This document shows, one piece after another, positions 4,853 to 5,018 of a stretch of DNA of 5,018 nucleotides. Position 1 is the stretch's first letter. The number at the start of each line of letters is the position of its first letter. The position numbers and the translations under genes are program-made. The stretch covers positions 1-5,018 of the forward strand of contig CACZPT010000016.1 of assembly GCA_902783085.1 (NCBI GenBank), given 5' to 3'. The notes under the pieces are model-generated. The model did not search any database, had not been told where the DNA came from, and was given only the letters and a program-made list of their open reading frames with translations. Source of the stretch: an uncultured Methanobrevibacter sp. Lineage in GTDB: Archaea > Methanobacteriota > Methanobacteria > Methanobacteriales > Methanobacteriaceae.

Positions 4853-5018
4853 ATGAAAGTATTAGCTAATTATGAGGATAATCAAAAGATTCCTACTAAC
4901 TCAAGTATTGATAAATTATTGGATGGAGGTTTTGAAAAAGGCACAATCACCCAAATTTTTGGCCCTCCAAGTTCCGGTAAAAGTAATATTGCTTTAACTT
5001 TAGCTGTTAATGTTGCAA
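4853..5018 (+). CDS. radB: DNA repair and recombination protein RadB, N-terminal part
   Basis: RadB is a euryarchaeal RecA/RadA paralogue thought to assist homologous recombination, with a RecA-type ATPase core and no N-terminal helix-hairpin-helix domain. Only the first 55 codons are here and the gene runs out of the window. They show the family entry IPTNSSIDKLLDGGFEKGTI (13-32) and a Walker A box GPPSSGKS (37-44) followed by NIALTLAVN. The Walker box begins only about 37 residues from the start, which fits RadB rather than RadA, where an extra N-terminal domain precedes it. The bacterial-type RadA/Sms is excluded by the absence of its zinc finger. From memory the M. thermautotrophicus orthologue is MTH1693, next to the TsaC and AIP synthase orthologues. 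The start codon has a TATA box at leaderless spacing and no Shine-Dalgarno site. Confidence 0.88.
   Translation, partial: MKVLANYEDNQKIPTNSSIDKLLDGGFEKGTITQIFGPPSSGKSNIALTLAVNVA

Overview
The window looks like the chromosome of a methanogenic archaeon of the order Methanobacteriales, most likely Methanobrevibacter or a close relative. The reasons are an archaeal ether-lipid gene (archaetidylinositol phosphate synthase), the archaeal-only families DUF357 and RadB, TATA-type promoters in place of bacterial -35/-10 boxes, very AT-rich intergenic DNA, and Shine-Dalgarno sites of the GGAGG/GAGGTG type inside operons. The order AIP synthase, TsaC-like protein, RadB matches, from memory, the MTH1691-MTH1692-MTH1693 neighbourhood of Methanothermobacter thermautotrophicus. 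The right half is therefore probably conserved core chromosome and the left half more accessory. The genus is inferred.

Layout. Positions 1-84 hold the C-terminal tail of an unidentified protein. A gene-free AT-rich stretch of about 420 bp follows. A DUF3781 gene (minus strand, ending at 508) and a two-gene MacB/LolCDE-type ABC exporter operon (825-2648, plus) diverge from a 50-bp promoter region. The exporter operon meets, tail to tail, a minus-strand operon of AIP synthase (2922-3488) and DUF357 (2674-2925). These two overlap by ATGA, and DUF357 is better started at the ATG at 2925 than at the TTG at 2940. A 37-bp divergent promoter separates AIP synthase from a plus-strand TsaC/YrdC-type gene (3526-4107). 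A 745-bp region with few genes then contains several inverted repeats and one small hydrophobic ORF (4466/4526-4612). The window ends in the first 55 codons of radB (from 4853).

How it works together. The ABC pair should form one membrane complex, permease plus ATPase, with unknown cargo; no adaptor gene lies beside it. AIP synthase makes the precursor of inositol-headgroup archaeal lipids. TsaC makes threonylcarbamoyl-AMP for the tRNA t6A modification. RadB is a recombinase paralogue. AIP synthase, TsaC and RadB are housekeeping genes with no obvious shared pathway.

The most consistent pattern is regulatory. Each promoter-proximal gene has a TATA-like box centred about 25-29 nt before its start codon and no convincing Shine-Dalgarno site, whereas both downstream operon genes have strong ones. 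This predicts leaderless or nearly leaderless first cistrons. No clear undescribed multi-gene system is visible. The best novelty candidates are the small membrane-protein ORF before radB and the inverted-repeat cluster at 4174-4286.
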